From an uncultured Clostridia bacterium (GTDB lineage: Bacteria; Bacillota; Clostridia; Christensenellales; Borkfalkiaceae), in NCBI GenBank assembly GCA_944342055.1, contig CALVME010000086.1:1-42879 (forward strand): 42,879 bases of DNA, written 5' to 3'. The translations under genes and the position numbers were made by a program. The first letter of the stretch is position 1. Each line of letters opens with the position of its first letter. The notes beneath the pieces are model-generated. The model was not told the DNA's origin. It worked only from the letters and a program-made list of their open reading frames with translations, and did not search any database. Positions 1-7,647 of the stretch are shown here, piece by piece.

Positions 1-95
1 GCTTCGCGAGAGCTTCCGTGCTACAAGCAATTCGTTTTCTCTTTCTTTGACGATGACGCACGTCGCGCGGAATCGAATCTTCGGTTCCTTCCCGA

Positions 96-139
96 CACCA
101 AAAAGAGGGAGAAGCAAAAGCTTCTCCCTCTTTTTGGTG
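96..139 (-). terminator. Intrinsic terminator of tRNA-Leu(CAA)
   Basis: A perfect 20-bp inverted repeat (96-115 with 120-139) has a 4-nt loop and ends in a T-run on the minus strand. Its tRNA-proximal arm includes the tRNA's last two bases and encoded CCA, so the tail of the tRNA is part of the hairpin. Confidence 0.85.
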
Positions 140-222
140 CCGCTGATCGGAATCGAACCGATACGGTATCGCTACCATTGGATTTTGAGTCCAACGCGTC
201 TGCCAGTTCCACCACAGCGGCA
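138..222 (-). tRNA. tRNA-Leu, anticodon CAA
   Basis: On the minus strand an 85-nt cloverleaf is visible. The acceptor stem is TGCCGCT/AGCGGCA, the anticodon stem TTGGA/TCCAA encloses loop CTCAAAA (anticodon CAA, reads UUG), a long class II variable arm follows, and the T-arm has TTCGATT. CCA is encoded at 137-135. A terminator follows at once. A minus-strand open frame crossing it is only a translation of the tRNA. Confidence 0.97.
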
Positions 223-233
223 GGAACGCTGTC

Positions 234-262
234 ATTATAGAATAAAGAGCAAAAAAATGCAA
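234..262 (-). promoter_or_regulatory. SigA-type promoter of tRNA-Leu(CAA)
   Basis: On the minus strand the -35 is TTGCAT (262-257) and the -10 is TATAAT (239-234), with a 17-bp spacer. The predicted start lies a few bases before the tRNA. It is divergent from the polA promoter. Confidence 0.8.
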
Positions 263-299
263 CTGTTTTTGCACCCACAAAAGAAAATTTTTTATTCCC

Positions 300-328
300 T
301 TGCCAAAGAACGCTTTTTATGCTACAAT
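300..328 (+). promoter_or_regulatory. SigA-type promoter of polA operon
   Basis: TTGCCA (300-305), 17-bp spacer, TACAAT (323-328). It sits 37 bp before the polA ATG. A ribosome site (CGGAG, 356-360) is placed just upstream of the start codon. Confidence 0.8.
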
Positions 329-364
329 ACCTGACAAAGGAATTTTTTTCCTCATCGGAGTGTT

Positions 365-2887
365 ATGGATCATTTTGTTCTAATCGACGGCAACAGCCTC
401 GTCAACCGCGCTTTCTATGCTACCCCCGCCTTCACCACGAGCGACGGGCTCCCCACCAACGGCGTCTACAGTTTTATCCGCCTCGCGCTGAAGATCGTTT
501 CCGACCTCAGACCCAAATATTTTGCCGTCGCGTTCGATCTTCCCGCTCCCACCTTCCGACACAAAATGTTCGATCGCTATAAAGGTACCCGCAAGCCCAT
601 GCCCGAAGAGCTCGCCGTTCAGATTCCCATTCTCAAAGAGACCTTGGATAAAATGGGAATCCGCATCGTCCAGCTCGAAGGTTACGAAGCAGACGACGTG
701 ATCGGCACGCTCGCAAAGCGCTTCCCCGTCCACACCGTCATCTATACGGGAGACAGAGATTCCTATCAGCTCGTGGACGACACCACCGACGTCTATTTTA
801 CCAAACGCGGCGTCACCGACCTGCTCAAACTCACGGCGGAAAACTTCAAAGCGGAGATCGGTTTGACGCCTCGCCAGATCATCGACCTCAAAGCGCTGAT
901 GGGCGATTCTTCCGACAACATTCCGGGCGTCCCCGGCGTCGGAGAGAAGACCGCCTTTTGGCTCGTGCAGGAATACGGCTCGCTCGAAAACGTCTATGAA
1001 CATCTCGACGAACAGACGAAAGCTTTGCGGGAAAAGCTCGAAATAGGGAGAGAATCCGCTCTCCTGTCCAAGACGCTCGCCACCATCGACACAGACATAC
1101 CGCTCAGCCTCTCCTTGGAACAGTGCGCGTTCTCCTTTCCCTTCCCCGCTTCTTTGAAGGAACAATTTGCCAAACTGCAATTCCGCACCTTCCTCGAGTC
1201 GGACATCTACGAAAAGGAAGAGAAAACTGCACGGGCAAAAGCAGAACTCTGCACGGATATTTCCCGCCTCGTCCCCCTGTCGGAAGGCGCAAACGAGATC
1301 GCCTTCTATTACGACGGGGATATGCACTTTGCCTTTGACGACACGGAACTCTTCTTAAAAGTCAAGCAGAACCTTTTGGACGAAGGTTACGCCGCGGACG
1401 ACTGCCTTGCCGCCGCAAAAACAATTCTCTTCGGGCAAAAGAGGGTCATCTTCTACGACTGCAAAGCGCAGAGACACCTCTTGAACAAAATCGGACTGGA
1501 CATCTCCTGCCCTTACGAAGACGCCGCCATGCTGCGCTATCTCGTCGATTCGGACGGCGCCGCCTCTTCCCTCACAGAGCTCATGCAAGTCAAACTTCTG
1601 CCAAAGGAGGCACCCGCGCTCGCCGTCAAACAACTCTATCGGGAAAGCCTTTCGCAGGCGGACGAAACGACGCGCAGGCTATACCGCTCGCTCGAATTGC
1701 CGCTATCCGAAGTGCTCTACGATATGGAGGAGACGGGCGTCCGCCTCGACATCGCCGAACTCGACGCCTTTTCCAGACAATACGCCGCGGAAGCGGGCGA
1801 ACTCGAAACGAAGATCACAGAGATAGCAGGCGGGTCCTTCAACCTCAACTCTCCCGCACAGCTCGGGCAAGTCTTGTTTGAAACGCTCCGTCTTCCCGCT
1901 CCGAAAAAGACAAAGAGCGGCGGCTATCCCACCAACGCGGAAGTGCTCGAAAAACTTGAAGATCACGAGATCGTGCGGCTCATCCAGCGCTATCGCTTCG
2001 TCAAAAAGCTCAATTCCACTTACGTCGAAGGCTTCCGTCCCCTCGTCGACGAAAATGGCAGAGTCCACACGACGTACAACCAGCTTTTGACCACGACGGG
2101 AAGACTTTCAAGCTCCAATCCGAACCTGCAAAACATTCCCACCCGCAACGAAGACGGGAAGGAACTCAGAAAGCTCTTTCTTGCGAGCGAGGGCAACGTC
2201 CTGATCGACGCGGATTATTCTCAGATCGAGCTCCGCCTGCTCGCACATTTTTCGGAATGTCCCGAGCTCATCGCCGCCTATCAAAGCGGCGCGGACATTC
2301 ACGCCCTCACGGCTTCGCAGATCACGGGAACGCCCATCGATCAGGTCACCAAAGAACAGCGCCGCCGCGCCAAGGCGGTGAATTTCGGCATCATCTACGG
2401 CATCTCCGCATTCGGGCTCGCCAAAGATCTGCACATCTCGGCAAGAGAAGCCGCTCAATACATTGATCGATACTTTGAAAGCTATTCCTCCGTAAAGGAA
2501 TACATGGAGGCAAACGTCGCTTTTGCCAAAGAGCACGGTTACGTCACCACCCTGCTCGGCCGCAAACGCGTCATCAATGAGCTCAGATCTTCCAACTATG
2601 CCGTGCGCTCCTTCGGCGAACGCGCCGCCATGAACATGCCCCTTCAGGGTTCGAGCGCCGACATCATCAAAATCGCCATGCTCCGCGTGTACGAACGCCT
2701 CCGCCGCGAAGGACTGCGCGCCAAACTCATTTTACAGGTACACGACGAACTCGTCGTCGACACTCCCGTCGAAGAAAAGGACGCCGTGCGCGAAATTCTG
2801 CGCTATGAAATGGAACACGCCGCAGAGCTCAAAGTGCCGCTGTCTGCGGAAGTCGGGGAGGGGAAAAGCTGGTATGACGCAAAATAA
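365..2887 (+). CDS. polA: DNA polymerase I
   Basis: The 840-aa family A DNA polymerase fills gaps and removes primers in replication and repair. The N-terminal 5'-3' exonuclease domain (about 1-290) has the acidic motifs EADDVIGT and the helix-hairpin-helix region around NIPGVPGVGEKTA. The central region (about 305-460) has the position of the 3'-5' exonuclease but lacks the metal-binding DxE residues (EIAFYYDGD in their place), so proofreading is probably lost, as in many Gram-positive PolA proteins. The polymerase domain has motif A (DYSQIELR, near 617), motif B (RRRAKAVNFGIIYG, near 675) and motif C (QVHDE, near 791). Length is normal for Bacillota. The ATG at 365 follows a GGAG site. The stop overlaps the coaE start by 14 nt, indicating an operon. 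Confidence 0.97.
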   Translation: MDHFVLIDGNSLVNRAFYATPAFTTSDGLPTNGVYSFIRLALKIVSDLRPKYFAVAFDLPAPTFRHKMFDRYKGTRKPMPEELAVQIPILKETLDKMGIRIVQLEGYEADDVIGTLAKRFPVHTVIYTGDRDSYQLVDDTTDVYFTKRGVTDLLKLTAENFKAEIGLTPRQIIDLKALMGDSSDNIPGVPGVGEKTAFWLVQEYGSLENVYEHLDEQTKALREKLEIGRESALLSKTLATIDTDIPLSLSLEQCAFSFPFPASLKEQFAKLQFRTFLESDIYEKEEKTARAKAELCTDISRLVPLSEGANEIAFYYDGDMHFAFDDTELFLKVKQNLLDEGYAADDCLAAAKTILFGQKRVIFYDCKAQRHLLNKIGLDISCPYEDAAMLRYLVDSDGAASSLTELMQVKLLPKEAPALAVKQLYRESLSQADETTRRLYRSLELPLSEVLYDMEETGVRLDIAELDAFSRQYAAEAGELETKITEIAGGSFNLNSPAQLGQVLFETLRLPAPKKTKSGGYPTNAEVLEKLEDHEIVRLIQRYRFVKKLNSTYVEGFRPLVDENGRVHTTYNQLLTTTGRLSSSNPNLQNIPTRNEDGKELRKLFLASEGNVLIDADYSQIELRLLAHFSECPELIAAYQSGADIHALTASQITGTPIDQVTKEQRRRAKAVNFGIIYGISAFGLAKDLHISAREAAQYIDRYFESYSSVKEYMEANVAFAKEHGYVTTLLGRKRVINELRSSNYAVRSFGERAAMNMPLQGSSADIIKIAMLRVYERLRREGLRAKLILQVHDELVVDTPVEEKDAVREILRYEMEHAAELKVPLSAEVGEGKSWYDAK

Positions 2888-3455
2888 AAAAATCGCGATC
2901 ACGGGCGGGATCGGCAGCGGAAAGTCCGCCGTGTGCGAGATCGTCCGCGCGCTCGGCTATCCCGTTTACTCCGCAGATGAGATCTATCACGCGCTCTTAA
3001 AGGACAATGCGCTGATTTCCGCCCTTCATCGGGAGTTCGGCGTCGCGGAGGAGGGAACGCTCGACCGAAAAAAACTGGCGCGCATCGTCTTTTCCGATCC
3101 GAAGGCGCTCAGAAGGCTCAACGAGATCACCCATCCGCTCGTCATGCAGAAACTCCTCTCCTCCATGCGCGAGCCGATCTCCTTCGCGGAAGTACCCCTT
3201 CTCTTCGAGGGAGGTTTCGCCCCCCTCTTCGACGCCGTCCTCGTCGTGACGAGGGACAGGGAATCGCGCATAAGCGCCGTTCGGCAAAGGGACGGGCTCT
3301 CGCGCGAAGAAGCGGAACGGCGCATACAAAATCAGTTCGACTACGAAAAAAACGACCTTTCGGCGCATACTGTAATAGAGAACGACGGCGATTTTGCTTC
3401 GCTCCGTTCAAAGGTGGAAATTGCGATCGGACAGATGCTTCAAATTCTTGCGTAA
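2874..3455 (+). CDS. coaE: Dephospho-CoA kinase
   Basis: The 193-aa enzyme performs the last step of coenzyme A synthesis, ATP-dependent phosphorylation of the 3'-OH of dephospho-CoA. A Walker A loop, GGIGSGKS, is at residues 11-18, followed by the substrate-side ADEIYHALL segment and the conserved HP of EITHPLV. An RQ-rich lid segment lies near 145. The ATG at 2874 is chosen because the P-loop must lie near the N-terminus; an upstream start at 2805 would add residues read out of frame from polA. polA-coaE is a common pairing in Bacillota. The gene overlaps polA by 14 nt and is followed directly by the transglycosylase gene. Confidence 0.95.
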   Translation: MTQNKKIAITGGIGSGKSAVCEIVRALGYPVYSADEIYHALLKDNALISALHREFGVAEEGTLDRKKLARIVFSDPKALRRLNEITHPLVMQKLLSSMREPISFAEVPLLFEGGFAPLFDAVLVVTRDRESRISAVRQRDGLSREEAERRIQNQFDYEKNDLSAHTVIENDGDFASLRSKVEIAIGQMLQILA

Positions 3456-3951
3456 ACTTTCTCTTGCGCTTGCCGCCCTCTCTGCGGCGGCAATTTTTCT
3501 GTACGGCTGCCTGTTTCCCTACCCCTATCGCAAAGAGATCGAAGCGGGAAGCTGCGATCCCCTGCTCACGATCGCAGTCATCAGAGCGGAGAGCGGTTTT
3601 CGAGCAAACGCCGTGAGCGGGGCAGGCGCAGTCGGGCTCATGCAGCTTATGCCCGAAACCGCGGAATACGTGCGCGCCATGCACGGCTATGCGAAGGGAG
3701 AGCTGACCGATCCCGCCTACAACATCCTGCTGGGGAGCGCCTATCTCTCCTATCTTTTGGGGAAATACAGAGACATCGACACCGCGCTCGCCGCTTACAA
3801 TGCGGGAGAGGGGCGAGTTTCGCTCTGGCTCAGAGACGAGGCATACTCTCAGGACGGCAAAACCATACTTTCCACCCCCTTCCCTGAAACCAACGGGTAT
3901 CTCAAAAAAGTCAAAAAAAATTTCAAAATTTATCGTATTTTATACCGATAA
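3421..3951 (+). CDS. Lytic murein transglycosylase (SLT, GH23)
   Basis: The protein cleaves peptidoglycan glycan strands with formation of 1,6-anhydro-muramic acid. A short N-terminal membrane anchor (LSLALAALSAAAIFLYG) is followed by a compact SLT domain. This has the catalytic Glu in VIRAESGF, then GAVGLMQLMPETA and the ALAAYNAGEGRV motif, all diagnostic of Slt70-like GH23 enzymes. The start is uncertain: no in-frame ATG precedes the anchor. TTG codons at 3394, 3421 and 3448 are possible; 3421 has an AGGTGG just upstream but very close. The gene overlaps the coaE end and is probably translated by coupling. It is followed by a tRNA promoter. Confidence 0.85.
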   Translation: MRSDRCFKFLRKLSLALAALSAAAIFLYGCLFPYPYRKEIEAGSCDPLLTIAVIRAESGFRANAVSGAGAVGLMQLMPETAEYVRAMHGYAKGELTDPAYNILLGSAYLSYLLGKYRDIDTALAAYNAGEGRVSLWLRDEAYSQDGKTILSTPFPETNGYLKKVKKNFKIYRILYR

Positions 3952-3955
3952 ACGC

Positions 3956-3984
3956 TTGACTTATTTTCCCTAATGTTATAGAAT
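3956..3984 (+). promoter_or_regulatory. SigA-type promoter of tRNA-Leu(AAG)
   Basis: TTGACT (3956-3961), 17-bp spacer, TAGAAT (3979-3984). It is 27 bp before the mature tRNA 5' end. Confidence 0.75.
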
Positions 3985-4011
3985 AACCATGCTCAAGCGA
4001 GCAAAATACCA

Positions 4012-4094
4012 TGCGATCATGGCGGAATTGGCAGACGCGCAAGACTAAGGATCTTGTGGTTCACCCCATGCAGGTTCAACTCCTGTTGATCGCA
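4012..4094 (+). tRNA. tRNA-Leu, anticodon AAG
   Basis: The acceptor stem TGCGATC (4012-4018) pairs with GATCGCA (4088-4094), and CCA is encoded at 4095-4097. The anticodon stem CAAGA/TCTTG encloses loop CTAAGGA, giving anticodon AAG. A long variable arm (class II) and a T-loop TTCAACT are present. A34 would need deamination to inosine or unmodified reading of CUN codons. Confidence 0.95.
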
Positions 4095-4098
4095 CCAA

Positions 4099-4134
4099 AA
4101 AAAAGAGAGCAGACGATCTGCTCTCTTTTTTTGA
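4099..4134 (+). terminator. Intrinsic terminator of tRNA-Leu(AAG)
   Basis: The inverted repeat AAAGAGAGCAGA / TCTGCTCTCTTT has a short CGA loop and is followed by a long T-run. It directly follows the encoded CCA. Confidence 0.9.
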
Positions 4135-4240
4135 TATAAAGAAAAACCACGCGATCGTGATATGCACGCGGATGGTTGTTGCGCCGTTTCGGGCTGCGCG
4201 ACGTCAGCGGAGATTGTTTTTCTCGACTTTGCGCCATCGC

Positions 4241-4268
4241 AAAAGGCGGCTTTTGAATGCCGCCTTTT
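4241..4268 (-). terminator. Intrinsic terminator of the DUF3737 gene
   Basis: A perfect 10-bp stem (4241-4250 with 4259-4268) has an 8-nt loop and a GC-rich core GGCGGC/GCCGCC, ending in TTTT on the minus strand. It lies 18 bp after the stop codon. The stretch 4135-4240 shows nothing else. Confidence 0.85.
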
Positions 4269-4286
4269 TTCAAAAAAACAGAAGTT

Positions 4287-5138
4287 TTATACCCGCTTAC
4301 CGCCGATCACGACCTCCGCCTCGGAGGGATATACGCTGTCGCAACGGATGATCTCACCCACGCTTTCGACTTCGATCCTGCCCGAACGGGGATTTTTGAT
4401 GCTCAGAACGCGGCTGAGCACTTTTGCCTCCACATCGCTGTATTCAAAGCAAAGATCGGCGTCCTCCATCGTACAGTCGATGAGTTTCAGATGCTTGCAA
4501 TAACAGAACGGCTGCGTTCCCTTGATGTGGCAACGCACAAGCGTGAGTCCGTCGGAATACCAGCCGAGATATTCCCCGTTGATCACGCTGTCCTCTACGA
4601 TGACGTGCTCCGCGTGCCAGAATGCATCCTTCGTGTTGAGCACGGAATGCGAGATCTTCAGGTCCTTCGTATATTGAAAGGAATATTTTCCCGAAAAAGT
4701 CAACCCGTCCGCCACGATGTCGCGGCTCTCGAAAAAGGCGTACTCGGAAACGAGTTCGCTCGCGGAAAGGCGCATGCCGCGGCATCGCCACCCGAATTCG
4801 GGAGAGACGATCTTGGTCTGTGCGATCGTCACGTCCTCGCATTCGCGGCAAGCCTTGATGCCGCCCATGTGCGAGCGCTCGATGACGACGCCCGCGTCAT
4901 ACCAAAGCGCCGCGCGGCACTTTTCCGTCATCACGCTGTCGAAGATCCGACATTGCTTCGTATGCCAAAACGGATAACGGAGATCGAAATAACAATTCTG
5001 CACTTCGATATCCGAGCTCTCTTTGAGGGCGGATTCGCCGTCCTCCTCCCCTTCAAACCGACAATTGCGCAAAAGCGCGCCCTGCGTATGATACAGCGCT
5101 CTCTCTGTTCCGAATCTTTGGTTCTCTATCACTTTCAT
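4287..5138 (-). CDS. DUF3737 family beta-helix protein
   Basis: This 283-aa protein is recognisable as the DUF3737 family by its N-terminal FGTERALYHTQG segment and the repeating short rungs with N-C-x-F, SVxxxKxxxWH and similar turns. That pattern fits a right-handed parallel beta-helix, as in pectate lyase-like folds. No signal peptide or membrane segment is visible, so it is probably cytosolic. The biochemical role of the family is not known to me; related folds bind or cut polysaccharides, but no catalytic residues can be named. It is monocistronic: its own promoter lies upstream and a terminator downstream. An AGAGG site lies 13 bp before the ATG. Confidence 0.85.
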   Translation of the reverse strand: MKVIENQRFGTERALYHTQGALLRNCRFEGEEDGESALKESSDIEVQNCYFDLRYPFWHTKQCRIFDSVMTEKCRAALWYDAGVVIERSHMGGIKACRECEDVTIAQTKIVSPEFGWRCRGMRLSASELVSEYAFFESRDIVADGLTFSGKYSFQYTKDLKISHSVLNTKDAFWHAEHVIVEDSVINGEYLGWYSDGLTLVRCHIKGTQPFCYCKHLKLIDCTMEDADLCFEYSDVEAKVLSRVLSIKNPRSGRIEVESVGEIIRCDSVYPSEAEVVIGGKRV

Positions 5139-5168
5139 TTGTGCGCCTCTCTTTCAAACTTGCCGACT

Positions 5169-5197
5169 ATTATAGCAAGCGCCTTTCATTCTGTCAA
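5169..5197 (-). promoter_or_regulatory. Consensus SigA promoter of the DUF3737 gene
   Basis: On the minus strand TTGACA (5197-5192), 17-bp spacer and TATAAT (5174-5169) form a perfect consensus. Its -35 overlaps the last codons of the upstream C_GCAxxG_C_C gene. Confidence 0.9.
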
Positions 5198-5644
5198 ATG
5201 TTTTAGGCGGTACGCCTCCACGATGTCCGCCGCGTCCGCGATGCACTGCAGACAGGGGCGTTTCTTGTAATATTCGGGAGAACGCGCCTCAGCGACGGGA
5301 GAAGTAGTCGTCGTCAGCCCCTTGCTCTTGAGCAGCGCTCCGCAAAAGAGCGTACCGTTTTTCTCTTTGAATTCGTTGCACAGCTGTTGGATGAGCGCGT
5401 AATGCTCGCTCTTTCCGACTCCGGGTGCGGTATTGCCGTATAAGAGCCCCGCGACCATGCACATACCGCTCACCGCCCCGCAAAGGAGCCTCTGACGCGC
5501 CAGACCGCCGCCGAACGGCACGGAAATTTTGCAGGCTGTCTCCCTGTCGATCCCGCATTCTTCGCAAAACGCAAGCAGTACCGACTGCGAACAATTATAC
5601 CCTTCCAAAAAATATTTTTTTGCAATTTCTCCCTTTTGCGACAT
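5186..5644 (-). CDS. C_GCAxxG_C_C family redox protein
   Basis: This 152-aa Cys-rich protein belongs to the C_GCAxxG_C_C family (putative redox-active proteins). The visible signature is YNCSQSVLLAF near 15-26, then FGGGLARQRLLCGAVSGMC, then FCGALL and the C-terminal CLQC pair. The conserved cysteines suggest metal, Fe-S or disulfide chemistry. The exact reaction is unknown. An AAGGAG site is 6 bp before the ATG. It is upstream of the DUF3737 gene on the same strand, and divergent from the phosphopantetheinyl transferase gene; the two start codons are 66 bp apart. No convincing SigA promoter was found for it. Confidence 0.88.
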   Translation of the reverse strand: MSQKGEIAKKYFLEGYNCSQSVLLAFCEECGIDRETACKISVPFGGGLARQRLLCGAVSGMCMVAGLLYGNTAPGVGKSEHYALIQQLCNEFKEKNGTLFCGALLKSKGLTTTTSPVAEARSPEYYKKRPCLQCIADAADIVEAYRLKHLTE

Positions 5645-5674
5645 ATTCTCTCCTTTTCTTTGTGCATTCTGAGC

Positions 5675-5703
5675 TTGCTTTTATTTTTTCGCCGTGTTAC
5701 AAT
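5675..5703 (+). promoter_or_regulatory. Promoter predicting a leaderless mRNA
   Basis: TTGCTT (5675-5680), 17-bp spacer, TACAAT (5698-5703). The standard start, 7 nt after the last base of the -10, falls on position 5710, which is the A of the ATG of the next gene. Confidence 0.7.
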
Positions 5704-5709
5704 TACGAC

Positions 5710-6216
5710 ATGATTCGCGTTTATTATACGTTGGAAAAGACGGACAGCAGAAAATTTCTGGAACGGATCTTCACGGAATATCTCCGCCTGCCCGCGCCCG
5801 ATCTCGTTTTCAATCAATACGGCAAGCCTTACCTGCGCGGCAACGAAGTCTATTTCAACCTGTCGCACAGCGGAAGCCTGACCGCGGTCGCCGTCTCCGA
5901 AGCGGAGATCGGCCTCGATTGCGAAAAGATAAAAAACCGCTCTTACCACTCCGTGCTGAAAAGTTTTTCCGAGCGCGAACAACAGGAGATCGATACTCCA
6001 GAAAGCTTTCTGCGACACTGGACGATCAAAGAAAGCTTTGTCAAATTTCTCGGCACTTCCATCGCCAAAGAGCTCAAAGAGCTCGAATATTTCGGGCAAA
6101 CGCTGTATCTGAAGAACGAAGAACAGCACGTCTCCCTGCTTACGGAAAAAATCGAGGAGTATCTTCTCACCGTCTGCACGCTCGCACCTCAGGAAATTAC
6201 ATACATTCAAGTCTGA
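5710..6216 (+). CDS. 4'-phosphopantetheinyl transferase (Sfp/AcpT type)
   Basis: The 168-aa enzyme transfers phosphopantetheine from CoA to a serine of acyl, peptidyl or aryl carrier proteins. Family motifs are visible: YFNLSHSG (start of the core), IGLDCEKI (metal-binding GxD) and WTIKESFVKFLG (WxxKExxxK). The protein is shorter than Sfp of B. subtilis but has both halves of the pseudodimer. The ATG at 5710 is chosen because upstream codons read through the divergent gene and because the promoter places the transcript start exactly here. No ribosome site precedes it. No NRPS or PKS genes lie nearby, so its carrier protein partner cannot be named. Confidence 0.9.
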   Translation: MIRVYYTLEKTDSRKFLERIFTEYLRLPAPDLVFNQYGKPYLRGNEVYFNLSHSGSLTAVAVSEAEIGLDCEKIKNRSYHSVLKSFSEREQQEIDTPESFLRHWTIKESFVKFLGTSIAKELKELEYFGQTLYLKNEEQHVSLLTEKIEEYLLTVCTLAPQEITYIQV

Positions 6217-6235
6217 CCCGAAGCAATTTCGGGTC
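6215..6235 (+). terminator. Hairpin after the phosphopantetheinyl transferase
   Basis: An 8-bp stem GACCCGAA/TTCGGGTC has a 5-nt loop. It begins inside the TGA stop codon and is followed by TTATTATAT, a weak T-tract. It is a probable terminator. Confidence 0.6.
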
Positions 6236-6284
6236 TTATTATATCACCGATCGTACGTTTTTTCAAGTCGCATTTGCGAATGAT

Positions 6285-6313
6285 TTGCATATTTTTCAAG
6301 ATTTTGTTATAAT
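6285..6313 (+). promoter_or_regulatory. SigA-type promoter of mtnN-ung-apgM
   Basis: TTGCAT (6285-6290), 17-bp spacer, TATAAT (6308-6313). It is followed by AAGGAG and the mtnN ATG at 6333. Confidence 0.85.
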
Positions 6314-6332
6314 AGAAAAAAAAGGAGCCCAT

Positions 6333-6977
6333 ATGATCGGATTTGTCATCGCCATGGAAAAAGAAGCGGAGGTTCTGCTCCGCCACATGAAAATCGAAGA
6401 GACGCGGGAAATCCGCAAACGGAAAATTTATCGCGGAAGCGCATTCGGCAAAGACCTTGTGCTGACGGTGTGCGGCGTCGGGAAAGTCAACGCCGCAGCG
6501 GCGACGGAATATCTTCTGACCGCATACCCCGTCGAAAAAATCGTGAATTTCGGACTTGCGGGCGCACTCAACGACTCCATGGAAGTGGGCGGCGTCTATC
6601 CCGTGGCGCGGGCAGTCGAATACGACTTTGACCTCGCGCAGCTCAACGGCACCCCCGTCGGCACCCTAAACGAATGCGAAGAGCCCTATCTTTCCCTCTC
6701 CGACACGGACGGAAAATCCCTCGCGACGGGCGATCGTTTCAACGACAGCAAGGAAGACTATCTCCTGCTCACGCAGACGCTCCGCGCCGACATAAGAGAT
6801 ATGGAGGGCGGCGCGATCGTACACACCGCACTTCGGGCAAACGTCCCCGTCTACGCATTCAAAGCGATCTCCGACGTTGCGGGCAAAGGCTGTACGACGG
6901 AACAATACCTGAATAACGCGCAACGCGCGTTGCAAGCGATGGAAGAGGCGCTCCCCGCCATCGTGGAGGCATTATGA
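6333..6977 (+). CDS. mtnN: 5'-methylthioadenosine/S-adenosylhomocysteine nucleosidase
   Basis: The 214-aa nucleosidase hydrolyses MTA and SAH to adenine and the thio-ribosyl product, recycling by-products of SAM use. Family landmarks are the N-terminal IAMEKEAE (Glu11 aligns with catalytic Glu12 of E. coli Pfs), the phosphate/ribose segment VCGVGKVNAA, DMEGGAI (ribose-binding Met-Glu) and AISDVAGK (catalytic Asp). The ATG at 6333 is preceded by AAGGAG; an in-frame extension upstream is a shadow of the transferase gene. Its TGA overlaps the ATG of ung (ATGA), so the two are translationally coupled. Confidence 0.93.
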   Translation: MIGFVIAMEKEAEVLLRHMKIEETREIRKRKIYRGSAFGKDLVLTVCGVGKVNAAAATEYLLTAYPVEKIVNFGLAGALNDSMEVGGVYPVARAVEYDFDLAQLNGTPVGTLNECEEPYLSLSDTDGKSLATGDRFNDSKEDYLLLTQTLRADIRDMEGGAIVHTALRANVPVYAFKAISDVAGKGCTTEQYLNNAQRALQAMEEALPAIVEAL

Positions 6978-7642
6978 TCAGCCTCGGAGACTGGGACGAA
7001 ATACTCGCCCCTCTGTTTGCGGACGAGCGCTATCAGAAGATCCGCTCATTTCTGAAACGGGAATACACGACACATACCGTCTACCCGGATATGTACGATC
7101 TTTACAACTGCTTCCGCTACACGCAGTTCGCTTCGCTCAAAGTCGTACTGCTCGGGCAAGACCCCTATCACAACGAAGGGCAGGCGCACGGCCTCTGTTT
7201 TTCCGTCAAACCACCGGTGGAGCCGCCCCCTTCCCTGGTCAACATCTTCAAAGAGCTGAAAAGCGATCTGAACTGTCCCATCCCCGCCGACGGCGATCTG
7301 ACGAAATGGGCAAGGCGCGGCGTCCTCTTGCTCAACACATCGCTCACGGTCCGCGCCCATCAGGCGAACTCGCACGCAAAATGCGGCTGGGCATGGTTCA
7401 CCGATTCGGTCATAAAGCTCATCAGCGAAAAAAAGGAACACGTCGTCTTTTTGCTCTGGGGCGGGAACGCCCGTTCTAAAAAGCCGCTCATCGACAGAGA
7501 AAAACATCTCGTCCTGGAGTGCGCACACCCCTCGCCGCTGTCCGCCTACAACGGATTTTTTGGATGCAGGCATTTCTCAAAAACCAACGCCTATCTCGAG
7601 GCGAACGGAATTTCTCCCATCGATTGGGATCTCACGAGGTAA
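6974..7642 (+). CDS. ung: Uracil-DNA glycosylase, family 1
   Basis: The 222-aa enzyme removes uracil from DNA, starting base excision repair. The catalytic water-activating motif GQDPYH is at residues 61-66 (Asp63), the uracil-contacting LLLNTSLTV segment follows, and the DNA-intercalating HPSPLSAYNGFFG motif is near the C-terminus. Length is normal. It starts within the mtnN stop (GGAGG upstream) and is 5 bp before apgM, so it is the middle gene of a three-gene operon. The pairing with a nucleosidase is not a known functional link. Confidence 0.97.
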   Translation: MISLGDWDEILAPLFADERYQKIRSFLKREYTTHTVYPDMYDLYNCFRYTQFASLKVVLLGQDPYHNEGQAHGLCFSVKPPVEPPPSLVNIFKELKSDLNCPIPADGDLTKWARRGVLLLNTSLTVRAHQANSHAKCGWAWFTDSVIKLISEKKEHVVFLLWGGNARSKKPLIDREKHLVLECAHPSPLSAYNGFFGCRHFSKTNAYLEANGISPIDWDLTR

Positions 7643-7647
7643 CATCT

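Noticed and set aside
55..95. A T-arm-like GATTCGATTCC on the minus strand, suggesting a further tRNA
   Set aside because: The bases next to the loop do not pair and no acceptor or anticodon stem could be found.
21..278. Minus-strand frame of 85 codons
   Set aside because: It translates tRNA-Leu and its terminator; a typical false frame.
4257..5270. Plus-strand frame of 337 codons opposite the DUF3737 gene
   Set aside because: It has no recognisable motifs, and the minus-strand gene has a perfect promoter, ribosome site and terminator.
5694..6332. Upstream extension of the mtnN frame
   Set aside because: It is a shadow of the phosphopantetheinyl transferase. A promoter and AAGGAG directly precede the ATG at 6333.
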